NCBI GenBank assembly: GCA_902633855.1
Contig: CACPHU010000002.1
Location: 1 to 37,338, forward strand
Direction: 5' to 3'
DNA length: 37,338 bases
DNA from: an uncultured OCS116 cluster bacterium
Lineage (GTDB): Bacteria > Pseudomonadota > Alphaproteobacteria > Rhizobiales > TMED25
Shown: one piece after another, positions 18,111-26,350 of the stretch
Numbering within the stretch: position 1 is the first letter of the stretch
How the letters are laid out: each line of letters begins with the position of its first letter
Position numbers and translations under genes: made by a program
Notes under the pieces: model-generated
The model's database searches: none
Told to the model about the DNA's origin: nothing
The model's input: the letters and a program-made list of their open reading frames with translations, nothing else

Positions 18111-18620
18111 TCAATCTTTAATAATGTCAACAGGAAATAATATCCCATTGCTCCAAAAGCCAAAAGTCTTCCCCTCATTTACTAGATGATAATCACAATA
18201 ATTTATTAAATCGAGCATGCATGATCTAGAGAAGATGGCTGCAATATTTTCTCTGATATTTATGTATGGGATAATTCCTTGATTTTCTTCATCTACTAAA
18301 TAACTTAACTGATCTTCTCTCTCTATTTTTATAACATCATTCACATTTGTCTCTATGTAGAAATCACAGTTAACACCCTTACCCTTCATCTGTATATTAA
18401 TTACTTTAAAAGGAGCATTTTCAACCCCAACAGCAACACATTCATAAGGTGTTACAATATTATACGCACCATTATCATCTCGTTTCAAATATCGCGAGAA
18501 TAGGCACACCATTGCATGCCTTTTTATCTCAGTTCCCTCATAGAACCAACGACATTCTCTATCAATTTGGAACTTTGCTTTTGGATCTTTATTTTGATAA
18601 ATATTATTGGTTTTAGACAA
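18111..18620 (-). CDS. DUF1285 domain-containing protein
   Basis: The sequence matches the DUF1285 pattern: an opening FQIDRECRWFYEGTEIKRHA (17-36), LFSRYLKRDDNGAYNIVTPYE with the typical D..G.Y.lvTP element, and VENAPFKVINIQ. Next comes an INIR segment and the closing helix. The family fold is known from structures, but no function is assigned. It begins the tight DUF1285-Nudix-DUF6111-cca run, five bases after the acetyltransferase stop. That arrangement recurs in alphaproteobacteria. There is no signal peptide or membrane helix. Confidence 0.82.
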   Translation of the reverse strand: MSKTNNIYQNKDPKAKFQIDRECRWFYEGTEIKRHAMVCLFSRYLKRDDNGAYNIVTPYECVAVGVENAPFKVINIQMKGKGVNCDFYIETNVNDVIKIEREDQLSYLVDEENQGIIPYINIRENIAAIFSRSCMLDLINYCDYHLVNEGKTFGFWSNGILFPVDIIKD

Positions 18621-18625
18621 TCTTT

Positions 18626-19135
18626 TTAATCTATAAATTTGTTTATTTTAATATCGGCACTATGTTCAATTATACTTTTATTAAACTCAATATACAAGAC
18701 GCGTTCATAATTTACAGGGCCTTCAAATAAAATCTTCTTCTGCCCAATTCGTTTAAAGCCAATTTTTGAATAATAAGATAAATCACCAACTAAAATTATT
18801 AAATTATGGCCCAAATTTTTACAATTAAGAATACTATCTTTTAAAAGTCTCTTCCCAAAACCCTGTCCTCTATAATCACGATGCATAACGATTGGACCCA
18901 ATAGCAAAGATTTTTTATTATTTACGAGAATATTCCAAAACCTAACAGAGCCAATTAATTTATTGTGACAAATGAGTACCTGAGAAATATCAATTAAATG
19001 ATCATATTTTTCTCGATATCGAAAAGCACTCTTTGCGTAACGCCCTGGTCCAAATGAGTTAGTGTATAATGTATTAATTTCAGTGTTGTCTATTTCTTGC
19101 TCTTTTCGAATAAATATTGAATCATTCATCTTCAT
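18626..19135 (-). CDS. GNAT-family N-acetyltransferase
   Basis: The acetyl-CoA-binding motif A is RDYRGQGFGKRLLKDSI (86-102) with the R/Q-x-x-G-x-G pattern at 89-94. YYSKIGFKRIG downstream is motif B of the YhbS-like branch (COG3153). The N-terminal FGPGRYAKSAFRYRE resembles the alphaproteobacterial subgroup of this family. The acceptor substrate cannot be predicted. It lies five bases upstream of DUF1285 on the same strand and is divergent from the glutathione transferase gene. A second in-frame ATG two codons later is an alternative start. Confidence 0.85.
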   Translation of the reverse strand: MKMNDSIFIRKEQEIDNTEINTLYTNSFGPGRYAKSAFRYREKYDHLIDISQVLICHNKLIGSVRFWNILVNNKKSLLLGPIVMHRDYRGQGFGKRLLKDSILNCKNLGHNLIILVGDLSYYSKIGFKRIGQKKILFEGPVNYERVLYIEFNKSIIEHSADIKINKFID

Positions 19136-19136
19136 A

Positions 19137-19167
19137 TTGAAATTACTCTAAAATAGCGCGGTATAAT
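19137..19167 (+). promoter_or_regulatory. Candidate promoter for the glutathione transferase-msrA genes
   Basis: TTGAAA (19137-19142) and a perfect TATAAT (19162-19167) are separated by 19 bases, slightly longer than ideal. The -35 element starts just outside the divergent acetyltransferase start codon. The predicted start point leaves a leader of about 70 bases, with an AAGGA ribosome-binding site at 19231-19235, nine bases before the ATG. Confidence 0.45.
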
Positions 19168-19244
19168 TAACGTTCTGATGGCATTAATAAAATAAAAATG
19201 CTAAAAATACTACAACTAATTATTTTGTACAAGGATGTCGCTTC

Positions 19245-20219
19245 ATGGGCAGATTAGAGAATGGTAAATGGATCGATCAATGGCATAACACCAAGGAGAC
19301 AAAAGGTCGTTATGTGCGCAAGCCATCAATTTATCGAAATTGGATAACAAAAGATGGTGCAGCAGGGCCGTCGGGCAAAGATGGTTTTAAAGCAGAGAAA
19401 GATAGATATCATCTTTATGTGTCCTGGGCTTGTCCATGGGCTCACAGAACCCTGATTTTTCGGGCTATTAAGGGATTAGAGGATATAATTTCAATCTCTG
19501 TCGTCAATGCCATAATGCGTTCACATGGATGGACATTTGATGATGGACAGGGTGTTATTGCAGATAGTGTGAATAATAAAAAATATTTATATGAGGTATA
19601 TCTAAAAGAAGACCAAAACTATTCAGGTAGAGTAACTGTTCCCTTGCTTTGGGATAAAAAAACATCAACCATAGTTAACAATGAATCAGCTGATATAATT
19701 AGAATGTTTAATTCAGAATTTGATGATATTGGAGCAAATCCTGGTAATTATTATCCCGAAGCAAAAAGAACTGCGATAGACGACATGAATGACTATATTT
19801 ATCAAAATATAAATAATGGTGTTTACAGATCCGGATTCGCAACAACTCAAGAAGCATATAATGAAGCAATTGAAACACTTTTTCTCGGATTAGATAAGTT
19901 AGATAGTATATTGTCCCACCAAAAATATTTAATCGGCGATGAAATAACAGAATCTGACTGGAGGTTATTGCCAACACTATTGAGATTCGATAGCGTCTAT
20001 CACGGACACTTTAAATGTAATAAGAAAAAAATCAAGGAGTACGATAATCTGTACAATTATGCGAAAGAGTTGTATCAATATCCTGGTATTTCCGATACTT
20101 ACGATGACGAATACAGTAAGCTCCATTACTATGGCAGTCATGAAACAATAAATCCAAGTGGTGTCGTTGCAGCTGGACCCACATTTGATTTTACTCAACC
20201 ACATAATAGAGGCAATTAA
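19245..20219 (+). CDS. Glutathionyl-hydroquinone reductase (Xi-class glutathione transferase)
   Basis: This enzyme family (YqjG/EcfG/ECM4) reduces glutathionyl-hydroquinones with a second glutathione. The thioredoxin-fold domain has YVSWACPWAHRTL (58-70) with catalytic C63, at the same position as in characterised Xi-class enzymes. IISISVVNAIMRSHGWTFDD follows, and the C-terminal helical domain carries GVYRSGFATTQEAYNEA and SDWRLLPTLLRFDSVYHGHFKCN. The C-terminal YYGSHETINPSGVVAAGP is a typical family end. At 324 residues it is full length. msrA begins immediately after the stop, so the two are cotranscribed. Confidence 0.93.
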   Translation: MGRLENGKWIDQWHNTKETKGRYVRKPSIYRNWITKDGAAGPSGKDGFKAEKDRYHLYVSWACPWAHRTLIFRAIKGLEDIISISVVNAIMRSHGWTFDDGQGVIADSVNNKKYLYEVYLKEDQNYSGRVTVPLLWDKKTSTIVNNESADIIRMFNSEFDDIGANPGNYYPEAKRTAIDDMNDYIYQNINNGVYRSGFATTQEAYNEAIETLFLGLDKLDSILSHQKYLIGDEITESDWRLLPTLLRFDSVYHGHFKCNKKKIKEYDNLYNYAKELYQYPGISDTYDDEYSKLHYYGSHETINPSGVVAAGPTFDFTQPHNRGN

Positions 20220-20681
20220 ATGGATAAAAATAATGCGAATATTGTTCTACTCGGTTCAGGATGTTTCTGGCATCCTGAGATGATATTCCACAGAACAGAC
20301 GGTGTCATTGGCACAAAAGTTGGTTATGCAGGCGGTACCACAGAAAACCCTACCTACGCAGAGGTTTGTTCGGGTCAAACGGGCCATGCTGAAGTTGTAA
20401 AAGTTGAGTTTGATACAAATGTAATTGATTTTAATAAGCTACTAGATATCTTTTGGGATATTCATGATCCAACTCAAATCAATAGACAAGGTGTTGACAT
20501 TGGAACGCAATACAGATCTTGTATATTTACGGATTATGAGCCATACATCGAGATTGCCAAAAATGCCATTGATGCTCTCAACACATCAAAGCGCTACAAT
20601 AATCCGATTTCAACTATTCTTTACGAAAATGTGACCTTCTTTGAAGCCGAAAATTACCATCAAAAATACCTATTCCGCTAG
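20220..20681 (+). CDS. msrA: Peptide-methionine (S)-S-oxide reductase
   Basis: MsrA reduces the S-epimer of methionine sulfoxide in proteins. The catalytic motif is GSGCFW (12-17) with C15; GYAGGTTENPTYAEVCSGQT and GHAEVVKVEFD follow, then FWDIHDPTQINRQGVDIGTQ. There is no MsrB domain. The C-terminus ends at KYLFR without a clear recycling cysteine, so regeneration may use the single catalytic cysteine or C59 and C101-type residues upstream. The ATG directly abuts the stop of the glutathione transferase gene, which suggests a small redox-repair operon. Confidence 0.94.
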   Translation: MDKNNANIVLLGSGCFWHPEMIFHRTDGVIGTKVGYAGGTTENPTYAEVCSGQTGHAEVVKVEFDTNVIDFNKLLDIFWDIHDPTQINRQGVDIGTQYRSCIFTDYEPYIEIAKNAIDALNTSKRYNNPISTILYENVTFFEAENYHQKYLFR

Positions 20682-20704
20682 GACCAAAAGAAGTATACAT
20701 AAAT

Positions 20705-21601
20705 GTGCATAATATGATTATATCCCACATTTCAGACATACATCTTCCAATAACAGTTCAGCCGAGTTTTAGTGATTTACTGAATAAGAGATTGTTTGGT
20801 TTTATTAATCATTCATCAAACAGAAAAAAAATTCATGACATTGAAAATCTCAAAATAATATTCGATGATATATTAAAAAATTCTGATGACCATACAATTT
20901 TGACAGGTGATATAGTCAATTTGTCACTTCGCAGTGAGTTCGAGTCGGCCAGTGATTTCTTAGGAAGTTACTTCTCAAAAGAGAAGCTATCGATTATACC
21001 TGGGAACCATGATAATTACGTGAAATGTAATTATGAAGACTCAATGTATATGCTGCGACGATACACAGAAAATAACCATGATAATACTCAGGCGTCACCC
21101 TTTCCGTATCTAAAATTATTTAACGATATTGCAATCATTGGAATTTCAACTGCTGTCGCGTCCCCACCTCTAATGTCTTGGGGGCGTGTCTCAGAAACAC
21201 AATTAGACACCATAACAGAGATATTACATTCATTGTCAAAAGATAATTATTTCATAATAATACTATTACATCACCCTTTGCATGAATTCGGTTTTCTAAA
21301 CTTTAAAGGCCTGCTCAATAAGAACTCATTAATTAAGATACTCAATGAATTTAATATAAATTTGATATTGCACGGTCACTTACATACCGAAAGTCAAAAA
21401 AAAATATCTCTAAAAGAGGTTAATATACCCTGCTTTGGTGCCCCATCAACCTCTCGAGCGAACCAGGGTAAACTATCATTCTTTAAATATGGTATTGACA
21501 AAGTAAATGACAAATGGAGCCTTAAGGTGTATCGTCGCAGCTACATAATGCAAACTAAAAAGTTTAAAACACAAATCTTAATGAGTAAAACTTATGACTA
21601 A
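20705..21601 (+). CDS. Calcineurin-like metallophosphoesterase
   Basis: All five metallophosphoesterase motifs are visible: HISDIHLP (8-15) with D11 and H13, LTGDIVN, IPGNHDN, LLHHPLH and LHGHLHTE. The family ranges from cyclic nucleotide phosphodiesterases to UDP-diacylglucosamine hydrolases and nucleases, and the substrate cannot be told here. The 298-residue protein has no signal peptide. I kept the GTG start at 20705, 11 bases after AAAAGAAG; an in-frame ATG at 20714 would give MIISHISDIH. The 3' end overlaps the next MFS gene by eight bases, so the two are coupled. Confidence 0.88.
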   Translation: MHNMIISHISDIHLPITVQPSFSDLLNKRLFGFINHSSNRKKIHDIENLKIIFDDILKNSDDHTILTGDIVNLSLRSEFESASDFLGSYFSKEKLSIIPGNHDNYVKCNYEDSMYMLRRYTENNHDNTQASPFPYLKLFNDIAIIGISTAVASPPLMSWGRVSETQLDTITEILHSLSKDNYFIIILLHHPLHEFGFLNFKGLLNKNSLIKILNEFNINLILHGHLHTESQKKISLKEVNIPCFGAPSTSRANQGKLSFFKYGIDKVNDKWSLKVYRRSYIMQTKKFKTQILMSKTYD

Positions 21602-22805
21602 GGGATTAACGCCTTTACAACTTAAAATTATATGCGGCGGCCTAATTCTTGCCATTGCAGTTGGTATCAGGCAATCATTTGGACTTTTTCTGGAGCCAAT
21701 TAGTACAACACTGCAGATCGGAAGAGAGACGTTTGCTCTTTCAATTGGGCTTGTGAATCTTCTGTGGGGCGTCCTTGCTCCATTTACAGGGGCACTAGCT
21801 GATAAATTTGGTTTAAAAAGAGTTGCTATAGTTGGTGCATTATTTTATTCGGGTGGTATTTTGATTTTGTCAAATTCAGCCTCCCCTCAGGAATTACTAC
21901 TTGGCGGAATAATTGTAGGATCTGGACTATCCGGATTGGGCTTTACAGTAATTCTAGGTGCAGTTGGAAAGTTTGCACCACCTGAAAAAAGAGGTACCGC
22001 CCTAGGTTTGACAACAATGGGTGGTTCAATAGGGATGTTTTTAGGCGTTCCCGTTACAGGTACTTTCATTCAATCATTTGGTTGGTCGGGAGCTTTATTT
22101 GGGCTTGCCGCAATTTCCTTGGTTATGATACCTCTAGTTTACGGACTGGTACCAAATGATAAAATAACTGATCAAAAAGACCAGACTAATGACGCCGGTG
22201 AGAGACTAAGTGAGGTACTAAGTCATGCACTGAAATCAAAAAACTTCCTATTGCTAGTGTGTGGTTTTTTCATTTGTGGATTTCATGTGAATTTCATCGT
22301 CGCTCATCTGCCTGCTTTTATTTCAGATATGTCACTGCCGGGGAATGTGGCTACGACTTCGCTCGCTTTGATTGGTTTTGCAAATATTTTTGGTGTAGCA
22401 TTAGCCGGTCGCTTAGGTGACAAATACAAAAAAAATGATGTGCTTGTAGCTTTGTATGCACTCAGAGCCCTAGCATTTATAATCTACATAATTACACCGA
22501 TCACTGTCATATCAACATTAATTTTTACCTTTGTTCTCGGCGTCTTGTGGTTGGGTACTGTCCCATTGACAAGTGGCCTTGTTGCAACCTTTTTTGGACC
22601 TAAATATATGTCGATGCTATATGGAATTGTATTTTTTAGCCATCAATTAGGTGGGTTCGTAAGTTCGTGGATGGGCGGATGGATTTTTGACTTAACCGGT
22701 GATTATAACATTATGTGGTGGTTTTCTGTTTTACTCGGTTTGCTTGCAGCTTTACTACATTACCCAATCAAAGATCACCCTGTTATAATATTCGGTACAA
22801 GATAA
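21594..22805 (+). CDS. MFS transporter (monocarboxylate/oxalate-formate-like)
   Basis: This 403-residue protein has about 12 hydrophobic segments and a short cytoplasmic loop near residues 190-210 (PNDKITDQKDQTNDAGE). The MFS motif A appears as GALADKFGLKRV after helix 2 and as AGRLGDKYKKND in the second half. IRQSFGLFLEPI and GLGFTVILGAVGKFAPPEKRG resemble the monocarboxylate/oxalate-formate antiporter subgroup. It is not closely similar to the two paralogous MFS proteins near the right end. It overlaps the metallophosphoesterase gene by eight bases and meets the amidohydrolase gene head-on after one base. The substrate is unknown. Confidence 0.85.
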   Translation: MTKGLTPLQLKIICGGLILAIAVGIRQSFGLFLEPISTTLQIGRETFALSIGLVNLLWGVLAPFTGALADKFGLKRVAIVGALFYSGGILILSNSASPQELLLGGIIVGSGLSGLGFTVILGAVGKFAPPEKRGTALGLTTMGGSIGMFLGVPVTGTFIQSFGWSGALFGLAAISLVMIPLVYGLVPNDKITDQKDQTNDAGERLSEVLSHALKSKNFLLLVCGFFICGFHVNFIVAHLPAFISDMSLPGNVATTSLALIGFANIFGVALAGRLGDKYKKNDVLVALYALRALAFIIYIITPITVISTLIFTFVLGVLWLGTVPLTSGLVATFFGPKYMSMLYGIVFFSHQLGGFVSSWMGGWIFDLTGDYNIMWWFSVLLGLLAALLHYPIKDHPVIIFGTR

Positions 22806-22806
22806 T

Positions 22807-23694
22807 CTAAATCCCATAAACTTTGCTTGCTGTATTATGAAAAATATTTTTCTGATCAGCAATTGGTATATTAAGTGTTGCCATTCGGAATGCATTGATC
22901 AGATCACCGTAATTACACCAGATTTTTTCAATCGGGAAATTCGATCCAAACAAACACCTATCTGATGGATAGTTTGCTAAAACTTTCTGAACAATATTTG
23001 ATATAAACTCAGGGTCATTTTTATTAATAAATGTTCCCAATCCTGAAAGTTTAATGAAAAGATTCTCATATTCAGCAAGACTTTCCATAAATGTATTCCA
23101 TTCAGCCCAACCACTATTCGATAAATCATGCGGCATACCTGCATGCTGAAGAACAAAAGTTGTTTCGGGAAACCTTTTCAAAAGATTTTTTGTATGACTC
23201 AATTGACTTTGAAAAACTTGTAATTCAAAAATTGACTCTTTTTTAGCCAAGTACTCAAAATTATTATTAAATATTGAATCCTCCATAATATCTGGCGCAG
23301 ATGCAAATGAATATAATTCACGTTCATGCCAATGAAGCTGCATTCTTATGCCCCTTGTCAGAGGATAGTCAAATAATTTATCCAGCATCTCAGGTGCATT
23401 TGGATCTAATAAATTACAATATCCGATAAACGCGTTTGGCCATCCTGAACTATTGAAAGAGTCATCAACAAACTTTGCCTCTTCATGATATTTATCGATT
23501 GGCCAATTGCATTGGATATAAACTGACTGCTCCACCCGAAAATCTACAACATCTTCAATAAAGTCATCGATGAGATAGTCTTTTTTAATCGGAGTATAAT
23601 CTCCAAATATTCTTGGCTGTATTTCACCTTGGAGCCAATCTAAATCTGATTGCTTCCATATGTGATGATGACTATCTATTATTGGAAATCTCAT
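22807..23694 (-). CDS. COG3618 amidohydrolase / lactonase-like TIM-barrel protein
   Basis: This is an Amidohydro_2 protein of the sugar-lactone hydrolase (L-fuconolactonase-like) group. Its N-terminus is MRFPIIDSHHHIWK, with the H-x-H metal pair at H9 and H11. IQCNWPIDKYHEEAKF, GIRMQLHWH, LQHAGMP and LFGSNFPIEK follow, the last with the usual GSN/D near the C-terminal strand. I start at the ATG at 23694: an upstream in-frame start at 23799 would add 35 residues overlapping the MATE gene with no homology. It ends a six-gene leftward operon, 11 bases after the MATE stop. Lactone hydrolysis is inferred from the family. Confidence 0.85.
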   Translation of the reverse strand: MRFPIIDSHHHIWKQSDLDWLQGEIQPRIFGDYTPIKKDYLIDDFIEDVVDFRVEQSVYIQCNWPIDKYHEEAKFVDDSFNSSGWPNAFIGYCNLLDPNAPEMLDKLFDYPLTRGIRMQLHWHERELYSFASAPDIMEDSIFNNNFEYLAKKESIFELQVFQSQLSHTKNLLKRFPETTFVLQHAGMPHDLSNSGWAEWNTFMESLAEYENLFIKLSGLGTFINKNDPEFISNIVQKVLANYPSDRCLFGSNFPIEKIWCNYGDLINAFRMATLNIPIADQKNIFHNTASKVYGI

Positions 23695-23705
23695 AAATGA
23701 CAATC

Positions 23706-25091
23706 TTATAATCTTTGTATTGGAGATGAAGAAATTATATAAAATCTTGGTGCGAGAATCAATAATGAACTTATAATTCCAATACCAATTCCAATCCATA
23801 ATCCAATCAATCCAAAATCAAGTGTAACAGCAAAGAAGTATGAAAGCGGTATTCCAAAAATCCAGAAACAGACAGATAATATAATAAATGGCACCCATAC
23901 ATCTCCAGTACCTCTCAATGCACCTAATGAAACTGCCATCAAAGTGTCAAAAATAAACAGAAATCCTACAAAAAATATTATTTCCTGAGTCATCAAAATC
24001 ATCTCTGGGTTATCAAAGAAAACTCGTGCAATCACATCAGGATTAATGAGCGTAAAAACAGATATTGGGAGCGTTATTGAAAAAGCAACCAGCATACCCG
24101 TTAACCCTGCTCTTTTCGTATCGCTGACTGATTGCTGACCAACCGCAACACCAACCCTGATAGAGGTAGCACCAGCTACTCCAATTGCACTCATATATAT
24201 TAGATTCACAACAGTGTAAGTTGCATGGTGCGCAGCAAGTGCAGCTGACCCAAACCATCCCGCAATAAATACAACTGCTGCAAAGGCAATTACTTCAACA
24301 CCTTGCAACAATGCCATTGGAAGCGCTATTTTTCTAAATTTCTTAGATATACTTGATTTTAAGGTAAACATATTCTCTTTAATTTCTAAAAAGCTTTTTT
24401 TCATCTTAAATACATCACCATTCTTCTTTGATATATAAACAAGGTAAATTAAGGTCATAAAAAATGCTGTCCATCTCAATATTGATGAGATTACGATCGC
24501 TTCATAAGCCCCACCGCCACCATAAAAAGAGCCCCATGATAGTATGAAGATGCCATTTAAAATTACATTTAGTATATTGACAAAAATCATGACATACATG
24601 CCTGCTTTTTGGTAACCCATTGCTTCTAAAATAAGGTTTGTTGTTACAAAAAATAACATCCCAGGAATTCCGTATGCAAACACTAGAGAAACTCGTGCGC
24701 CTTCCTCTGCAATATTAAGCTCTTGCCCTGTAATTAGAAAAAAATCTTCAGAGAAAAAAGATAAAAAGATAGAGATAATTGAAAATAAGATACTATGGAT
24801 CATAGCAGAGTACCAAATAGAACCAACTTTGTGCCTTTCATTTGCTCCAATTGATTGTGATGCAAGCACGACTGTCGCGTTTAGTGCGCCAATAAAAATA
24901 ACCATAAGCGCAATTACTGGAGCTAGTCCAATCCCCAGATATGCGAGTTGATCTGGTCCTGCCCAGCCCGTCATTATTGCATCAATTGTAACCATAATCA
25001 GAATTGATGTCCTAGCAATAATTATTGGAAAACCCATGCGGAATGTATCCATATAATGATACATAAAGGTATTTTTTGGATTAGATTGCAT
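23706..25091 (-). CDS. MATE-family multidrug/solute efflux transporter
   Basis: This 12-helix transporter has MATE features: FPIIIARTSILIMVTIDAIM near the N-terminus, the GALNATVVLASQSIGAN segment, PGMLFFVTTNLILEAMGYQK, and in the second half ATSIRVGVAVGQQ and GALRGTGDVW. MATE proteins export cationic drugs or metabolites using Na+ or H+ gradients. I chose the ATG at 25091 (461 residues); a TTG at 25115 would add eight residues. Neither has a good ribosome-binding site. It lies 39 bases after the lipoyl gene in the operon with the 2-oxoacid dehydrogenase, an unusual partner that may export a pathway intermediate. Confidence 0.88.
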   Translation of the reverse strand: MQSNPKNTFMYHYMDTFRMGFPIIIARTSILIMVTIDAIMTGWAGPDQLAYLGIGLAPVIALMVIFIGALNATVVLASQSIGANERHKVGSIWYSAMIHSILFSIISIFLSFFSEDFFLITGQELNIAEEGARVSLVFAYGIPGMLFFVTTNLILEAMGYQKAGMYVMIFVNILNVILNGIFILSWGSFYGGGGAYEAIVISSILRWTAFFMTLIYLVYISKKNGDVFKMKKSFLEIKENMFTLKSSISKKFRKIALPMALLQGVEVIAFAAVVFIAGWFGSAALAAHHATYTVVNLIYMSAIGVAGATSIRVGVAVGQQSVSDTKRAGLTGMLVAFSITLPISVFTLINPDVIARVFFDNPEMILMTQEIIFFVGFLFIFDTLMAVSLGALRGTGDVWVPFIILSVCFWIFGIPLSYFFAVTLDFGLIGLWIGIGIGIISSLLILAPRFYIISSSPIQRL

Positions 25092-25130
25092 GCTGGGACA
25101 TATTGATATAAGCAATAATATTTTTGATAA

Positions 25131-25370
25131 TTAAGTCTCTGTAATAGAGCATATTTGGTCACCGACGGATATATCGTCACCAGTATTTGCGTGAATTTTA
25201 TTTAAAACACCGTCACAGGGAGCTTCTATCTCAGCAGTTGTCTTATCGGTCTCGATGGAATACAGGGCATCACCCTTTGAAAATCTCTGCCCTTCTGTTA
25301 CATGCCACTCAACGATTGTACCTTCATCAACATTCATGCCCATTCTAGGCATTTTAACTATTCTTTCCAT
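25131..25370 (-). CDS. Stand-alone lipoyl-domain protein
   Basis: All 79 residues form one lipoyl domain with the lipoylation lysine K43 in SIETDKTTAEIEAP. The start MPRMGMNVDEGTIVEWHV is the usual E2 N-terminal segment. There is no peripheral-subunit-binding domain, no E2 catalytic core and no linker; the stop comes directly after the last beta strand. In usual 2-oxoacid dehydrogenases this domain is fused to the acyltransferase. The MKM biotin motif is absent, so biotin attachment is unlikely. It starts two bases after the E1-beta stop. It probably shuttles the acyl or reducing group as a free carrier, comparable to GcvH. Confidence 0.9.
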   Translation of the reverse strand: MERIVKMPRMGMNVDEGTIVEWHVTEGQRFSKGDALYSIETDKTTAEIEAPCDGVLNKIHANTGDDISVGDQICSITET

Positions 25371-25372
25371 GG

Positions 25373-26347
25373 CTAATTTAACTCCAATAATTCTTCAATA
25401 CAATTTACAATATCGGCGACCTCAGGTATTACGTGGCTTTCTAAGATGGGTGAGTATGGAATTGCGACATCTTTTACCGTGACTCTTTTTATAGGTGATT
25501 TTAGATATTTGAATGCCTTATCAGATAAGATGGCCGATATATGGCTTGCCGCACTACATATGTCACGAGCCTCATCAACAATGATCACTCTTCCTGTTTT
25601 CTTTAATGAATTTATGATTGTATCCTCGTCAATTGGCACTAATGATAAGAGGTCAATTAAGTCAACTCCCACACCTTTTTCGTTAAGTTTTTTTGTTGCT
25701 TGCAGAGATTTTAGTGTCATTGAACCAATTGATATAATTGTAACATCATTTCCTTGGTTTATTACTTCTGATTTCCCGATTGGTATTATATAGTTATCAT
25801 CATCTGGTACTTCCTCTGGTCGGCCACCACCAGCTGCAGTTAAGTAAAATACTGGATTATCATCCCTGATCGCAGACTTCAATAAGCCTTTAGCTGTTCT
25901 AGAGTTTGACGGCACAACAACCTTTACACCACCTAAGTTCATCAAAGCGGGATAAGGTATATCTGAGTGTTGTGCAGCCGCAGACCTCCCGCCGCCGATA
26001 ACTGCCATATAAACTATAGGTAATTTTACTTGGCCGGCTGTCATATACTTTAATTTTGCTGCTTGGTTGGCTATTGAGTCAAACCCTGTATATATAAAGT
26101 TTCCATATAAAAGATGGCAAATTGGTCGGTATCCAGCTGCCGCTGCACCAACAGCCATACCGGTCATAATATTCTCACAGATTGGCGTGTCTCTAACCCT
26201 GTCTTTACCAAAATTTTCTTGAAGACCTGTTGTCTGCCCTAAAAGTGAAATCCCGGCATCCTCTCCGTATAGGATAACTCTATTATCTCTTTTCATTTCT
26301 TCTTGTAATGCCAGATTTATTGCTGGCATCATTCTTTGCTTAGACAT
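25373..26347 (-). CDS. 2-oxoacid dehydrogenase E1 component, beta subunit
   Basis: This transketolase-like subunit pairs with E1-alpha to decarboxylate a 2-oxo acid on thiamine diphosphate. Family segments are GEDAGISLLGQTTGLQENFG (24-43), RVRDTPICE, YMTAGQVKLP and AAQHSD, which retains the active-site His, then VVVPSNSRTAKGLLKSAIRD and NPVFYL. The C-terminal domain carries RVIIVDEARD and IPYSPILE. The conserved QHSQ motif is QHSD here. The length of 324 is standard for PDH, acetoin dehydrogenase and branched-chain dehydrogenase beta subunits. It starts three bases after the E1-alpha stop. Confidence 0.93.
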   Translation of the reverse strand: MSKQRMMPAINLALQEEMKRDNRVILYGEDAGISLLGQTTGLQENFGKDRVRDTPICENIMTGMAVGAAAAGYRPICHLLYGNFIYTGFDSIANQAAKLKYMTAGQVKLPIVYMAVIGGGRSAAAQHSDIPYPALMNLGGVKVVVPSNSRTAKGLLKSAIRDDNPVFYLTAAGGGRPEEVPDDDNYIIPIGKSEVINQGNDVTIISIGSMTLKSLQATKKLNEKGVGVDLIDLLSLVPIDEDTIINSLKKTGRVIIVDEARDICSAASHISAILSDKAFKYLKSPIKRVTVKDVAIPYSPILESHVIPEVADIVNCIEELLELN

Positions 26348-26350
26348 TGC

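Noticed and set aside
23695-23799. An N-terminal extension of 35 residues on the amidohydrolase.
   Set aside because: It overlaps the 3' end of the MATE gene, is Asn/Tyr/Phe-rich with no domain match, and the protein family begins right at MRFPIIDSHHH.
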